Shown here: positions 52,448 through 63,250 of the stretch, in pieces
Layout of the letters: the number at the start of each line of letters is the position of its first letter
How positions within the stretch are numbered: the stretch's first letter is position 1
Origin: Nematopogon swammerdamellus
Lineage: Eukaryota; Arthropoda; Insecta; Lepidoptera; Adelidae
Assembly (NCBI GenBank): GCA_946902875.1
Contig: OX336355.1
Span: 13,177,347-13,241,346 of the forward strand
DNA length: 64,000 bases
Direction: 5' to 3'
The notes under the pieces: model-generated
The model's database searches: none
Told to the model about the DNA's origin: nothing
The model's input: only the letters and a program-made list of their open reading frames with translations
Program-made: the position numbers and the translations under genes

Positions 52448-52761
52448 ATAACTATAATTAAAGCTTGATAATTCTGACCACTGACTACTGCTGTGATTTT
52501 TTTCACATATCTAATAACAACCGTTTAGCTGGCAGGGGGGGGGGAGGGGACGGGGGGGACACTTGACCCTAACAAAAATTAGCGCTTAAAAGCTTAATAA
52601 TTCGCAAACGGATCCCTAAATCGAAAAATGTTTTTCACAAACTCGCAATATTTTCCAAATACCTATCCAACGATATCCCACACGATGGGGTAGAGTATGG
52701 TTAGGGAAATACGAAGTGCTTTTGCCTAGTACCCCCCCTTAATTCTATAAATCCGTAAGCA
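52448..52761. other. Unassigned, with a G-rich tract
   Basis: 52,534-52,559 is almost pure purine (runs of 10, 4 and 7 G). Nothing else is recognised. Confidence 0.4.
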
Positions 52762-52972
52762 CTGGGCGCGTTAGTCGAAGAGACGACCGTCGGAGTAACC
52801 GTGTCCTACACTGGCGGCCGCGTGTGGGAAGACCACCCGCCAGGTGAGACGACGACATCAAGTACGTAGGCGGAAAGCAGCGGTTCCGTAGTACAGCTGG
52901 AGGCCGGGAGGACTGGAGGAAAATTGGAGAGGCGTGTATCCAGCAGTGGACGCATACGGACGAAACTGAGCA
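52762..52972 (+). pseudogene. RTE-type LINE, C-terminal fragment, frameshifted
   Basis: Carries the DDDIKYVGGKQR-like and GEACIQQWT-like ends of RTE ORF2 in mixed frames. It runs into a CR1/Jockey piece. Confidence 0.65.
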
Positions 52973-53265
52973 CCCTTTTGTTTTTGACATTGGGCTTTTG
53001 AGAACCCATCGGCTCTCAAAATCGTTTCTTTGTCGCACCGCTAGGGTGTGGAACTGTCTCCCGGCGAGTGTGTTTCCCGAATCCTTTAACCTGGTTGTCT
53101 TCAAACGTCGTATCAACGGGCTAGACAGCCTAGCAACAGTCCGCAAAGCTGCTGGCATGGCGCCTCACTGAGCGTGGTTTCGCGAGGAGAGGGGTTTTTG
53201 GCTCTGTCGGCTGTACCATTGGCCACTCGACACAGCTACCACCACCCATGTTGGTTTACATAAAA
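52973..53265 (+). pseudogene. CR1/Jockey-type LINE, 3' end
   Basis: Reads HPFVFDIGLLRTHRLSKSFL, then CRTARVWNCLPASVFPESFN, and finishes FKRRINGL...MAPH and a stop. 3' UTR and an A-run follow at ~53,265. The same region as 28,834-29,301 and 63,690-63,935. Confidence 0.7.
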
Positions 53266-53839
53266 AAAAGTTTTATTAATTCTTTTTTTTTCGAAACGGA
53301 AACCATGTCTACTAACTTACGTAGGTGCCTTTCGGCTTAGGGTATTGGGCGGTTGGAGAAATTCTTGTGCTAACAATAGGATGGTTCAACAAAATTTTAA
53401 TTGGCTTATGTCTTAGACTTAATTACGAGCAAGCAATTGGATCGCGCTCGCATTCAGGCGGGCACGCAAATTTTCGCTCGTTTGAAATGGGCATATACTT
53501 ACTTAGCACAGAAAATCCTACTGTAGAGATGTATACTCGTATAGACACAGTTCTTCTTCCTTGAGTCCTTTGATAAGAAATATACTCAGTTTTAGCAGAA
53601 TTAAAAAATAAAACAGAAGAAATTTCCAAGGCTGTGTCATTATAAGATAATACGAAATAGCTAATAGCTACTTAGAAAAAAAAAATATTTACGATAAATT
53701 ACATCCATGATTTTAAAAGAAAAACATATGATTTGGAAGCGATAAAATATTAATATTAATGTTATATGATTTAGCGCTGAATTATATTTATAAAAAACAT
53801 TTAAAACATTTTCATTATAAACATTTAATATAAAAAAAA
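53266..53839. other. No feature recognised
   Basis: AT-rich; frames on both strands lack motif support. Confidence 0.35.
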
Positions 53840-54555
53840 ATTCTCTACAGACAATTTCAAAAGTATGGAGGTCGGTCTGAAGATGAACCGGGACAAAACC
53901 AAGACCATAGCAACCGAGGTTATGGCGGGAGGACAAATCGTTATTGACGGAGAAGTGATCGAACAGGTTGAAGAGTAGGTACGTAAGTATAACTCGGTCC
54001 AATTCTGCGCCTTTTTACTTGGTAGACTAGGTCTGCTTAAGGAGGTCGAGAGAAGAATTCAACTGGGTTGGGCTGACACCGGAAATTTGAATTCACCCTG
54101 AGGTCTGAACTTCCGCAAACTTTAAAGACGACCGACGAGTATAACGACCAGTACAGTGCGTCCTCTCGGTTATTTATGACGTACGGGGGGAGCACTCCCT
54201 GCTCATATATTTCCTCCCAAGTACAGCCTGGGGTTTTTCAAAAGGGGCGTGAAAAGGCTCCTGTCAGGCCGGCATGGCATTCGCAATCCCCGTGCATCAC
54301 AGAATGTCCATGGGCATCGTAAGTCACCTACTCGTAAGTGAAACGGTGCCACATGTCGCGCTTTCTATTAAAAAAAAAACGGGCAATCGTACGGGTGTGA
54401 AACGTGAACCCTGACGGTCGCTGTCGTAAAGGTTGAAAGTTGCCCAGCGAGCAATGGAGCGAGCCATGCTGGGAATATCACGCGATATGGTGCGTTACGA
54501 GGTAATCCGCCGACGCACCGAAGTATTCGATATTCGACACCGGGTGGCTTAACTC
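53840..54555 (+). pseudogene. RTE-type LINE fragment interrupted by CR1
   Basis: 53,850-54,187 reads MEVGLKMNRDKTKTIATEVM and, after a deletion, RRIQLGWAD, then MTYG. 54,388-54,555 resumes ETxTLTVAVVKRLKVAQRAM and EVIRRRTEVFDIRHRVA. This is the post-RT part of RTE ORF2, with several stops and frameshifts. Confidence 0.75.
54188..54387 (+). pseudogene. CR1/Jockey-type LINE insertion with target duplication
   Basis: A 5'-truncated 3' end ('NSLPAHIFPPKYSL'-like, then FFKRGVKRLLSGRHGIR) with an A-run at 54,370. CGTACGGG flanks it (54,180-54,187 and 54,388-54,395). Removing it restores the RTE reading MTYG-ET. Related pieces lie at 59,225 and 63,013. Confidence 0.75.
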
Positions 54556-54746
54556 TCACTAGACCGTTTTGATTTTGTGCAGATTTTAAACAGTATATTA
54601 ACAAGTTTGACGGAACCCGAAAGAAAGCACGAATTATAAATGTAATTTTACGGTTTTTGCAGCTTTTTCAATGAGAATGGTGGAAGATTTTTAGCGATTA
54701 TTCGATGAACGAGGTTTTCCTCAAATGATATCAATTTTTTTGCTTA

Positions 54747-54990
54747 AGGGCGACAGGCTCGCCACCTCTCACCTTGGCATGGTACTTCCACCGAGTCATG
54801 CAGCAGGTGGGTCTTCGTGCCTTACTTGCTGCTTGATCGATTGAATCTTGTTCGAATAATTTGCGAAACGTGGTGGTCGGTGTTGTGCTGTAATTTACCA
54901 GAGTTCTTGCAGCACAACACTGATTACTCTGCTTACCCCGATTGTCGGGATTCAGCGTGTGTGATATGTATGTATGTATGTATGTATGAT
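54747..54990 (+). mobile_element. Element B copy 12, leader missing
   Basis: 'aagggcgacaggctcgccac' to a clear (GTAT)n run at 54,965-54,990, which shows the family's microsatellite end. Confidence 0.8.
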
Positions 54991-55052
54991 ATTAATTTTC
55001 AAAAGAATTCACCCTTTCATCGTGCGTCTGGTTTTGGCGTTTATACAAATAT

Positions 55053-55258
55053 GTGCCCGCGGCTCCGCCCGCTCTCATATTTGTCTTCTCTGCTAACCTC
55101 ATAAACGATTTAGCGTGATAGTAAGTAACCTATAGTTGATGGGAAGAATCAAGCTATTCGTAGAATTTTTTTTATTAAAATCGGTTCAGTGGTTCTCGAG
55201 TTATAAGCGGACAGACAGACAGACAGAAAGCAGACGTTGGATTTTATTAAAGGTAAGG
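55053..55258 (+). repeat. D repeat copy 3
   Basis: 'gtgcccgcggctccgcccgc' to 'ggattttattaaaggtaagg'. Confidence 0.75.
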
Positions 55259-56524
55259 AAGGAAGGATAAGGAAGGAAGGATTATGCCGTGTGCAGACCG
55301 AATTTGTTTACTGTTTAATTTTGTTTCACATATAAATTATATTTTCTATTTTATATCAGTAATACAAACTGCATTCGTATTTGCATCGAGATATAAGGGC
55401 GCGTACGACGACACTCCAAGAAATTTTGGAACTAAACTGGCGTAACTTTAATTATTTCAGTCACTATTGTAAAGTTAAACCGTTAAAACCTCTAGCCATG
55501 TAGTTCCCATTGATTCCGACCAGTTTCCAATTGAATACAATGGGTCTGAGCCATAAAACTAATTGTCTGTTGTAGTAACATTTATTGCGGCAAGGGCCAG
55601 GAAGAAATAATTTGAGTATATCTCCCCGGGCCCGGGTCGTTTCTTGGCTGAATCCGGAGTTGAAATTTTTCTCAGCGCGGGTGTTTTAAAAAAATCGTTT
55701 AACCTTCCGAAATACATAGGTATGTGTAATATCCAAAAACTAATTCATCTCAAGCCATCCAGATATTTCAAGAACTATTTTATGTAGAGAAAAAATACGA
55801 AAAATGCCCTGGTAGTCGTGGGACTACCGGTAGACATAGCCATGGACCAGTAGTTTAGGAGTTATAGGCATTTATTGATTTTCGAAGCGTTTTTTGTAAA
55901 GGCTATGACGTCATCAATTGTTCATATTATTCATTGACGTAGCCATAGGTTGAAGGGTGCCGAGTGACTCTATCACCTGACACCTGGTTTGCTGGGATTG
56001 GTTGAGCGGTTCGTGAGATACTTGTATGCCGAAAGTACATTAAAAATGACGGTCGATTTTTTCAAATGGCACGGGTAAGACATTACATATGGATTCCATG
56101 TCAAAAATCATGGTCGGGCGGGACGTATTTTTTCTCTTAATTTTCGGCTTTGCATTTTATCTAATGAAGAAATAAAAAATTATATTTCCGAGTAGTTACA
56201 TAGGCACGTAGGCATGTACGTACTTACCACACGGAAAACGTATTTTATAAGTTGTAGAAATGTGAATAGGGTCGACTTAAGCTAACATCTGGTTAATGAA
56301 GGGTTAATAAAACATAGGTACTTCTTTTGAAATTATACAAAGAGTATTCGTATTCAAGCGCGCCAGGAAAAAGTAAATTTACTCAATAGGTACAAAGCAC
56401 TTGAATTTTTTTTTAGGTATTAATGAATAGCTGCTGTGTCGGCGGCTATGCTGGTTTTAAATTTGCTAAAGTAGGTTGTAGATAAGCTGGTAGATTTTTT
56501 ACTGAAGGAAAATATATTCAATAC
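55259..56524. other. No feature recognised
   Basis: About 1.27 kb, AT-rich, without long frames or repeats that I can match; a small hairpin GGTAGTC-gtgg-GACTACC near 55,811. Confidence 0.4.
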
Positions 56525-57690
56525 TAGCTGAGCCCGCGGCTCCGCTCGCGTGAAATTCGTATTTCAAAGAAGACAGTAAGTTACTATGGGCGAGGCCGAA
56601 GTCCGAGCTGCGTTCAGGAAGTCAATAAACCATCTCTAAGAAAGTAAGTACTTAAGGGCGAGGCCGAAGGCCAAGCTGCGTTAAAATAAACGATAAACCT
56701 TCTCAAATAAAGTAAGTAACTAATGGCGAGGCTTCAGGCTGAACTGTATTCTAGAAAGAAAATAAACCTTCTCGAAGAAAGTAAGTAACTGAGGGCGAGG
56801 CCGAAGGCCGAGCTGCGTTCAGGAAGACCATGAACCTTCTCGAAGACAATAAATAACTGAGGGCGAGGCCGAAGGCCGAGCTGCGTTCAGGGAGACTATA
56901 AACCATCTCGAAAAAGTAAGTAACTGAGGGCGAGGCAGAATGCCGACCTGCGTTCAGAAAGACTATAAACTTTCTCAAAGAAAGTAAGTAACTAAGGGCG
57001 AGGCCGAAGGCCGAGCTGCGTTCAGGAAGACCATGAACCTTCTCGAAGACAGTAAGTAACTGAGGGCGAGGTCGAAGACCGAGCTGCGTTCAGGAAGGCG
57101 ATAAACCTTATCTAAGAAAGTACGTAATTAAGGGCGAGGCCGAAGGCCGAGCTACGTTCAAGACCATAAACCTTCTCGAAGAAAGCAAGTAACTGAGAGC
57201 GAGGCCGAAGGCCGAGCTACGTTCAGGAAGACCATAAAACTTATAAACCTTCTCAAAGAAAGTAAGTAACTAAGGGCGAGGCCGAAGGCCGAGCTCCGTT
57301 CAGGAAGACCATGAACCTTCTCGAAGACAGTAAGTAACTGAGGGCGAGGCCGAAGGCCGAGCTCCGTTCAGGAAGACCATAAACCTTCTCGAAGAAAGTA
57401 AGTAACTGAGGGTGAGGCCGAAGGGTATAAACCATCTCGGTGAAAGTAAGTATAAACTATAGGTGAGGCCGAAGGCCGATCTGCGTTCAGGAAGAGGATA
57501 AACCTTCTCGATCAAAGTAAGTAACTATGGGCGAGGCCGAAGGCCGAGCTGCGTTTAGGTAAACGATAAACCTTCTTAAATAAATTAAGTAGCTAAAGGC
57601 GAGTCTGCAGGCTAAGCTGCATTCTGGAATACAGTAAACCTTCTCGAAGGTAGTACGTAACTAAGGGCGAGGCCACGGGCACCCCCATTC
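56525..57690 (+). repeat. D-headed element with a ~68-bp tandem array, ~16 units
   Basis: Opens 'tagctgagcccgcggctccg' and 'gtgaaattcgtatttcaaag', then ~16 units of 'gggcgaggccgaaggccgag...aaaccttctcgaagaaagtaagtaact'. Most are 65-68 bp; a few carry indels. Apparent proteins on the minus strand (repeats of SSRRFMVFLN) are a by-product of the period. Confidence 0.9.
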
Positions 57691-57989
57691 CCCCCCCCCC
57701 CCTTTAAAATTTGAAACCAAAAACCCTGAAACACGTCTTTAGTGATTTATTCTCAGCAGCTGTAATTCAAATTTTCATGATTCTAACTTCAAATAACGAA
57801 GACTTTCATACAAAGTCGTCGTCCCTAACCCCCCCCCCCCCCCCCCTTTAAAGTTGTAATTTCCAAAAATGCTTAACGGATGCTTACGTTATGAAATAAA
57901 CCTATGTTCCACATGTCAGCTTTCTAGACTTATTTATTAGTTTTGGCTGTGCGTTGATAGATCAGTCAGTCAGGACAAACAATTTTATA
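57691..57989. other. C-runs and unassigned sequence
   Basis: C-runs at ~57,690-57,703 and ~57,830-57,846, with AT-rich sequence between and after. Confidence 0.5.
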
Positions 57990-58315
57990 AGTATAGATAG
58001 TTATCTACTCTTTATTCTATTCGTCTCTTCTACCAAAAGCATCTATCTACCTACACCAACGCAACGCAACAGAACTGCTAACGCCATATATTACGACCAT
58101 TCGACACCAAATTCCGTTTTCTTTGATACTGCTCAACCCTAAGGCTATTTAACTTTATGCTATATAGCCTATAGTGAGCCTGAAGAACTACTCTTTTCAT
58201 TGGTGTAAACCGCATCAAAATCTGTTAAGTGGTTCCGAGTTTACCTCAAACATACATACATACATGCAAACAGACGTTTCCTTTTATAAGAAGTAGAGAT
58301 AGAGAAAAGAAGATA
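57990..58315 (+). repeat. Repeat F copy 2
   Basis: Plus-strand partner of 11,382-11,715, ending 'ataagaagtagagatagaga'. Confidence 0.6.
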
Positions 58316-58424
58316 GAGATTAAATTATCGTCCCTTCCCCTCCTCCCGCGGACCCCTCCCCCCTACCTCAACCCCCGTCTTCAAAGCCACCCCCAGTATG
58401 GATAAAATTATTTAAAATCATTTA

Positions 58425-58970
58425 AAATCCTAAAATCTAATTTTGAAATCATCTCCTATTTTACTTTAAGGGTTGATTTAGCAAAAACGCCGAAACAGGT
58501 AATTCTTTATTTTATACCAAAAGCCTAAACATGAATTTTCATATCCCTAACTTGATAAATTATGGGTTCCCCATACAATCTTTCATCCCCTATTTCACCC
58601 CGTTAAGGGTTGTTTTTTGAGACAAAAGGTAGCCTATGTTCTTCCTCAGGATGCAATTCATCTCCGTAATTTTTTTTATAAAATCCTAAAATCTAATTTT
58701 GAAATCATCCCCTATTATAATTTAAGGGTTGATTTAGCAAAAACGCTGAAACACGTATTTCTTTATTTCATAGCAAAAGCCCAAATATAAATTGTCATAT
58801 CTCTAACTTAAGAAATGCTGAGTTCCCCATACAAACTTTCATCCCCTATTTCACCCCCTTAAGGGTTGTTTTTTGAGACAAAAAGTAGCCTATGTCCGTC
58901 CTCAGGATGCAATTCATCTCCGTAAAATATTTTATCGAAATCTGTTCAGCGGTTTAGGCGTGAAAAGGTA

Positions 58971-59018
<48 letters not shown>

Positions 59019-59045
59019 CAGAGTTACTTTCGAATTTATAATATT
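58425..59045 (+). repeat. Duplicated ~255-bp unit with a D-type tail
   Basis: Two tandem units ('cctaaaatctaattttgaaa' to 'atgcaattcatctccgtaa'; ~58,425-58,680 and ~58,681-58,932), then 'gttcagcggtttaggcgtga', an (ACAG)n run of about 11-12 units (58,974-59,019) and 'agttactttcgaatttataa'. This end is common in short lepidopteran repeats. Confidence 0.75.
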
Positions 59046-59224
59046 AAGTATGGAGTATGGATTAATAATTTAGTCAGAGCTTAAAATTGAAGTGTGATAA
59101 TTAATTTAATGGCCTTATTTTATATTTTCATAATTTAAATTGTTCGATCAGTTGGCTATTGGCCACATTTTATATACTTAAAGCATATTCAATAAATAAA
59201 AACAATGGAAATGGAAAAATGTGG

Positions 59225-59411
59225 AAAAATGTGTGCCCATCTATTTCCTCCCAAGTACAGCCTGTTCTTTTTCAAAAGGGGCGTGAAAAGGCTCCTGTAA
59301 GGCCGGCATGGCATTCGCAATCCCCGCGCATCACAGAATGTCCATGGGAATCGTTAGACACCTACTTGTATGTAGGTGACACGATGCCACATGTAGCGCT
59401 ATCCATAAAAA
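59225..59411 (+). pseudogene. CR1/Jockey-type LINE, 3' end
   Basis: SISSQVQPVLF-like, with 'caaaaggggcgtgaaaaggc' (FKRGVKRL) and an A-run at 59,406; sibling of 54,188-54,387. Confidence 0.65.
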
Positions 59412-59584
59412 AATATGTACGTGCATCTATGTACGTACAGCAATCGCTACTGCTGCTGGTTATACTCAACTTCCGGACTTTTAGAACCTTCCAGAAATGT
59501 ACATAAATCCGCCGCGGAGTTTTAGCTGGTTCGATACTCAGGTGCTTCTCAATTTAGATGCCTTTGTCGTAAGAAAATACTTAC

Positions 59585-59760
59585 ACCACAACCGGATCCA
59601 TTTTCCGCCAACGAGGTTTTCCGCGAGTTAATTTAACGGAGAGAACTGCAGCGATATCGGTTTTCTCTGACGCCTCGCGCGCTATTCTAGAAGAGTCCTT
59701 TGCGCGTTGCACTTTCTGTGGCGTCATTTAAGGCTGCGATATGCAAATTTGAGGAGAAAA
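59585..59760 (-). CDS. Speculative first coding exon
   Basis: On the minus strand a GC-balanced leader without repeat matches leads to 'ggcggaaaATGG' (ATG at 59,601-59,599), then five codons (MDPVV) and a strong donor GT|GTAAGTATTT (59,584 down). Start context and donor are both good. No downstream exon is identified in the window, so this stays a hypothesis. Confidence 0.25.
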
Positions 59761-60189
59761 CGAGATTTTTGCAATTTTCAAAAATTTATTTCAGAGAAAC
59801 CAGGCCATACAGAAAAAATATAAAAATTGATCACGAAAGCCAAGAATAAAGAGAACTTTATAAACACTGTACTCAAAATGTGGCTTATTTACTTAAAAAA
59901 ACCCCTTCAAATCCCTCCTTGTCGTAAACAATTGCTAACATGGTGTTTTTAGCAGCTTTTTCCAGGGTCAACCTATACAAAAACTAAAAAAACAAGCAGG
60001 ATAAATAATCGTTCTCAACTTTTTCTTTTATTTCTCCAGAATATTTTCTGTATATTTTATATATATATATACTGTATACTGTATTCTGTATAGTCTTGAT
60101 TTTCTTAACAATTTCTTAAAAAAAACGTAATTGATGGTCCCCTGTCGTGTTTTTTTTGGCAAAAGTTACATGTTATAAGAAATAAATCA
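59761..60189. other. No feature recognised
   Basis: AT-rich, with a (TATA)n run near 60,060. Confidence 0.35.
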
Positions 60190-60344
60190 CTAAGCATGTT
60201 ATATATAATTCATAGTACCTGGGCGACCGAGCTTCGCTCGGCGTCTACACCTAGCTAGATAAACTTGAAAAAAATAACATTATCTAAATACAAAATTTCA
60301 TCCAAATCGTTAGAGCCGTTTCCGAGAAACGAGGTATATATATA
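60190..60344 (+). repeat. D-related repeat, 'gaccgagcttcgctcgg' type
   Basis: 'gggcgaccgagcttcgctcg' to 'ccaaatcgttagagccgttt...gaggtatatatata'. Confidence 0.5.
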
Positions 60345-60521
60345 ATTGGAACAACCGGAATTATTGCAAAAACTTTACCAGGGTATATACAATTTTTGGA
60401 TGCAGATATACAAATACAAGTCTTGCAACAGCAAGCTGCAATACAGACTACGAAAATTTTAACAAAAGTCATGACTGGTTATTTGGAAGAACTCGAAAAT
60501 TATGATGAAGCAATTAATTAA
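60345..60521 (+). pseudogene. Second RLE-type LINE, C-terminal fragment
   Basis: Open for 58 codons to TAA (60,519-60,521) without an ATG start. It begins IGTTGIIAKTLPGYIQFLDA and continues VLQQQAAIQTTKILTKVM. The layout parallels the C-terminus of the intact element (VSAHGLIAKSLDDHLK...IQKAALLDTARIVRRFL) but differs in sequence, so it belongs to a different lineage of endonuclease-bearing LINEs. Truncated 5'. Confidence 0.55.
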
Positions 60522-60679
60522 GAAGAAGCATATCACCACACATCTATGCCCTCTCCCGAGATGCACTTGGGCGGGGATTGATGATAACCCAGTGCAAGCA
60601 TGTGCTGAGAGTCTAAAAAAACGGACGAAGAATTTATACAAGTTTAGCTCACTTAAAGTAATAGGATTTCATTGAAAAG

Positions 60680-60945
60680 AAAAAAATTGGTTGTCTGTAA
60701 AGTCGGTTTACGGACGATAGTTGTACGTGATAACGTCATTCAATTTCTGCTGCCCTGGTACTTTAGAACCAGAGAGATAAATGTGTACAAGCCGACGCTT
60801 GGGCCGATTGTGCCTCTCTATCGCTTGTTACGCGCTCTCGCTTGCACACACAGGCTTAGATGGAACGTGACACTTTTTCGTGCAGCCGGTATTCATCAAT
60901 TTATAAGACGTGACGTTATCACGTCAAAAAAATCCGATTGAAAAA
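60680..60945. mobile_element. MITE-like repeat with inverted inner ends
   Basis: 'gtcggtttacggacgatagt' and 'acgtgataacgtca' on the left; 'tgacgttatcacgt' on the right gives a 13-14-bp inverted repeat. Confidence 0.5.
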
Positions 60946-60999
60946 TATGAGTATTTGGTTTCGAAAATTATTCTAACAAATGGCACATAATAAGAAACG

Positions 61000-61540
61000 C
61001 TCTTATGTTTTGCATCGGCGGAATAGGGCCTTAAGGGCGCACTCTACGCCGGGCCCTGGCTACCCAACGAGGAATTATGTTTCAGTAGAGCTATCGCTAC
61101 GAAGAAAGATACAGAGAAACCGCGTCCCATCAGCTGAGGTATGGTCTAAGGTAGCGGGGAGGTGGCGGAGCGCTGAGCCGAGCGGTAGAGGGTAGTGGGG
61201 CTAGCGGGCGGTGAGAGGTGCTCGCGCGAGGCGGGAAGCGAGCGGAGAGCGGCTAGCGGCCGATAAGCTACAACGCCAGCCACAGAACAACGATCGGGCC
61301 ACACCGCCCGCGCCCGGCCCCCAAGACCGGACTTTCTTGCTCTGTGACGCTAGCCAAGGCCAACCCAACATGTCACATGTGCATTGAAATACAACCGGCC
61401 ATGCGCGATGCGCGCAGGCAGTGGCACGTGCGACGAGTTTGGCCGCTCGCGATCGACTAGTTTCGATGTGCCCCAATTCATAAATTGTGCCTCAACTCGG
61501 CGGAGTAATGCCCGTTGCCCCAGTAAGAGTTCTAGTAAAA
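61000..61540. other. GC-rich island
   Basis: About 500 bp, clearly richer in G, C and CpG than the surroundings, without repeat matches. Several short frames exist on both strands with no domain. It could be a promoter or 5' exon region, or a GC-rich repeat seen once here. Confidence 0.4.
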
Positions 61541-61571
61541 CATAATTCATCGTTGTGACTACCCATATTTT

Positions 61572-61611
61572 TGTTTTATGGAAACGACACGGTTGGCTAC
61601 GTCACCTACAG
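61572..61611 (-). mobile_element. S SINE, tail scrap
   Basis: 'atggaaacgacacggttggc' to 'tcacctaca'. Confidence 0.6.
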
Positions 61612-61683
61612 AATTGTTTTACCTACAGCTTTATTTGTCATGAGAACGGAATATAAAGCAAAAAAAACTTGATTAAATTAGCA

Positions 61684-62036
61684 TTTTTTGGATACGGAAT
61701 CCATACGGAAGCCTATTACTAATCTGTCTGTCCGTCCGTCCTAGGGCTGTATCGTTTGAACCGTAATAGGAAGCCGTGAATTTTCACAGAATATGTGTTA
61801 TTATGGCGAATATGCCAAAAAATCATAAAAATAAAAAGCAAAACGTAAAAAAATATATGTACAAGTAACCCCATAAATTCACGCTACTTAATAATATAGA
61901 TGGCGCCACAGGTATTTATATTTTGCATTATAGAAAGACAAAATATAGAAGAATATGCTTTTTTGACAGATATGGTTCAGCGGATTTACGGAACCCTCCG
62001 TGCGCGAGTAAAACTCATACATAATATGACCGATTT
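61684..62036 (+). mobile_element. E element, complete but eroded
   Basis: 'gatacggaatccatacggaa' to 'gtgcgcgagtaaaactcata'; the interior matches the fragment at 31,445-31,608. Confidence 0.75.
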
Positions 62037-62146
62037 TTTCCCGATTTCATTACACTACAGATTCTGATATTTCTCCGAGTTCTGATATTTCGAAACTTTG
62101 GAAGTAATAGAATTTCGAAACTCGGAAAAATCTATAGGAATAATAT

Positions 62147-62402
62147 ATGTCGTAAAAGGCGACTAAGGGATATGACTCCCTTCTTGTATTACTAGGTGGT
62201 AGGGTTTAACCCGCCCGGGTTGGTACCACCGCACTGAATGAAAGGTCGCTCGAAACGGCTATGTAAATAGTTTGTGTTTTCCGTCCAGTTGAGTGTAGCC
62301 GCGACCGAAGGGAAGCACTGACGTGGCACCTAGTTCACCAAGGTGTTATGGGCTGACATCACGGATGTTTTAGGTGATGTCGCCAAGCATGTCAGTTTCC
62401 AA
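62147..62402 (+). mobile_element. Hybrid SINE copy 3 (B leader + S body)
   Basis: Starts within the B leader ('atgtcgtaaaaggcgactaa'), crosses the same 'gggatatgactcccttctt' junction at ~62,171, and keeps the S body to 'catgtcagtttcca'. The A-tail is lost. Confidence 0.8.
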
Positions 62403-63012
62403 TAATCTAGTAGATTTGGAATCCGCAGTGTCTGTGCAGGATAACGTGACCTTCCAGATATGTCAGATTGTATAGGTGAAACTCACATGAAAATCGGTTG
62501 AGTCTTTCTCAAGTTATAAGCCAACATACATACAGACTACATACGTTGCAATTTATAATATATAGAATAGAGATGAGGTAGAGATCAGATTAGGGCTACA
62601 GTATAGTGATGAAGTTGCCAGTTCCTTTATTAATTAAATTACAGTTACATATATATCAGCGCCATTTCACATACCCATTCATATGACACGGCCACTAGCT
62701 ATTTCAAATTCATACAGGCTGCATAGAGTGTCCCAACTTTTGGGTACGATTTAGGTTCGGATTATGTATGTATATGTAGAACGCTACACGAGGATTTCCT
62801 ACGACTGGAGCTGTCATAGAAAACCCTCCAAAAAGTGCACTTGGACATTTTAAAGTCGATGCTTCGTTAGGTTTAAATTTTTTTCTCAAACCAACCTCGG
62901 TGCCTTTGCGGATCAATAGTGCAGTCGGCGGAGCCCCATTCACCTCTCCTCGAGATACCACGCTCATCTCCCACACGCAAATCTGCTAGCATGACATCTC
63001 ATCATCACCATG
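62403..63012. other. Unassigned; one D-type tail
   Basis: 62,440-62,570 ends like short D-type repeats ('gaaaatcggttgagtctttc', 'acgttgcaatttataatata'). The rest is unrecognised. Confidence 0.4.
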
Positions 63013-63158
63013 CAATGCAAGTATAGTCTGGGGTCCTTCAAGAGAAGCGTGATTAGGCACCTGTCAGGCCGGCATGGCATTCGCAACCCCCGAGTACGAC
63101 CGAAAGTCAATAGGCGTCGTGTCGTTAGACACCTTATGGCTGGAACCGCGCCATATGT
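63013..63158 (+). pseudogene. CR1/Jockey-type LINE, 3' end
   Basis: 'gggtccttcaagagaagcgt' (SFKRSV-like) to 'accgcgccatatgt'; no A-run before a B leader. Confidence 0.6.
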
Positions 63159-63245
63159 TGTACCGTGTGGGGTCGGTATTTAAAAAGAATAGCCCCACTG
63201 CATCTCTCCCCGTCGCATGTCGTAAAAGTCGACTAAGGGATAAGA
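63159..63245 (+). mobile_element. Element B, leader only
   Basis: 'taccgtgtggggtcggtatt' to 'gactaagggataagaaaatt', placed directly before a complete S SINE but not fused at the hybrid junction. Confidence 0.7.
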
Positions 63246-63250
63246 AAATT

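Noticed and set aside
56751..57515. Proteins with repeated SSRRFMVFLN/ASPSVTYF on the minus strand
   Set aside because: They follow the 68-bp array period; indels between units break the frame and there is no start, domain or gene context.
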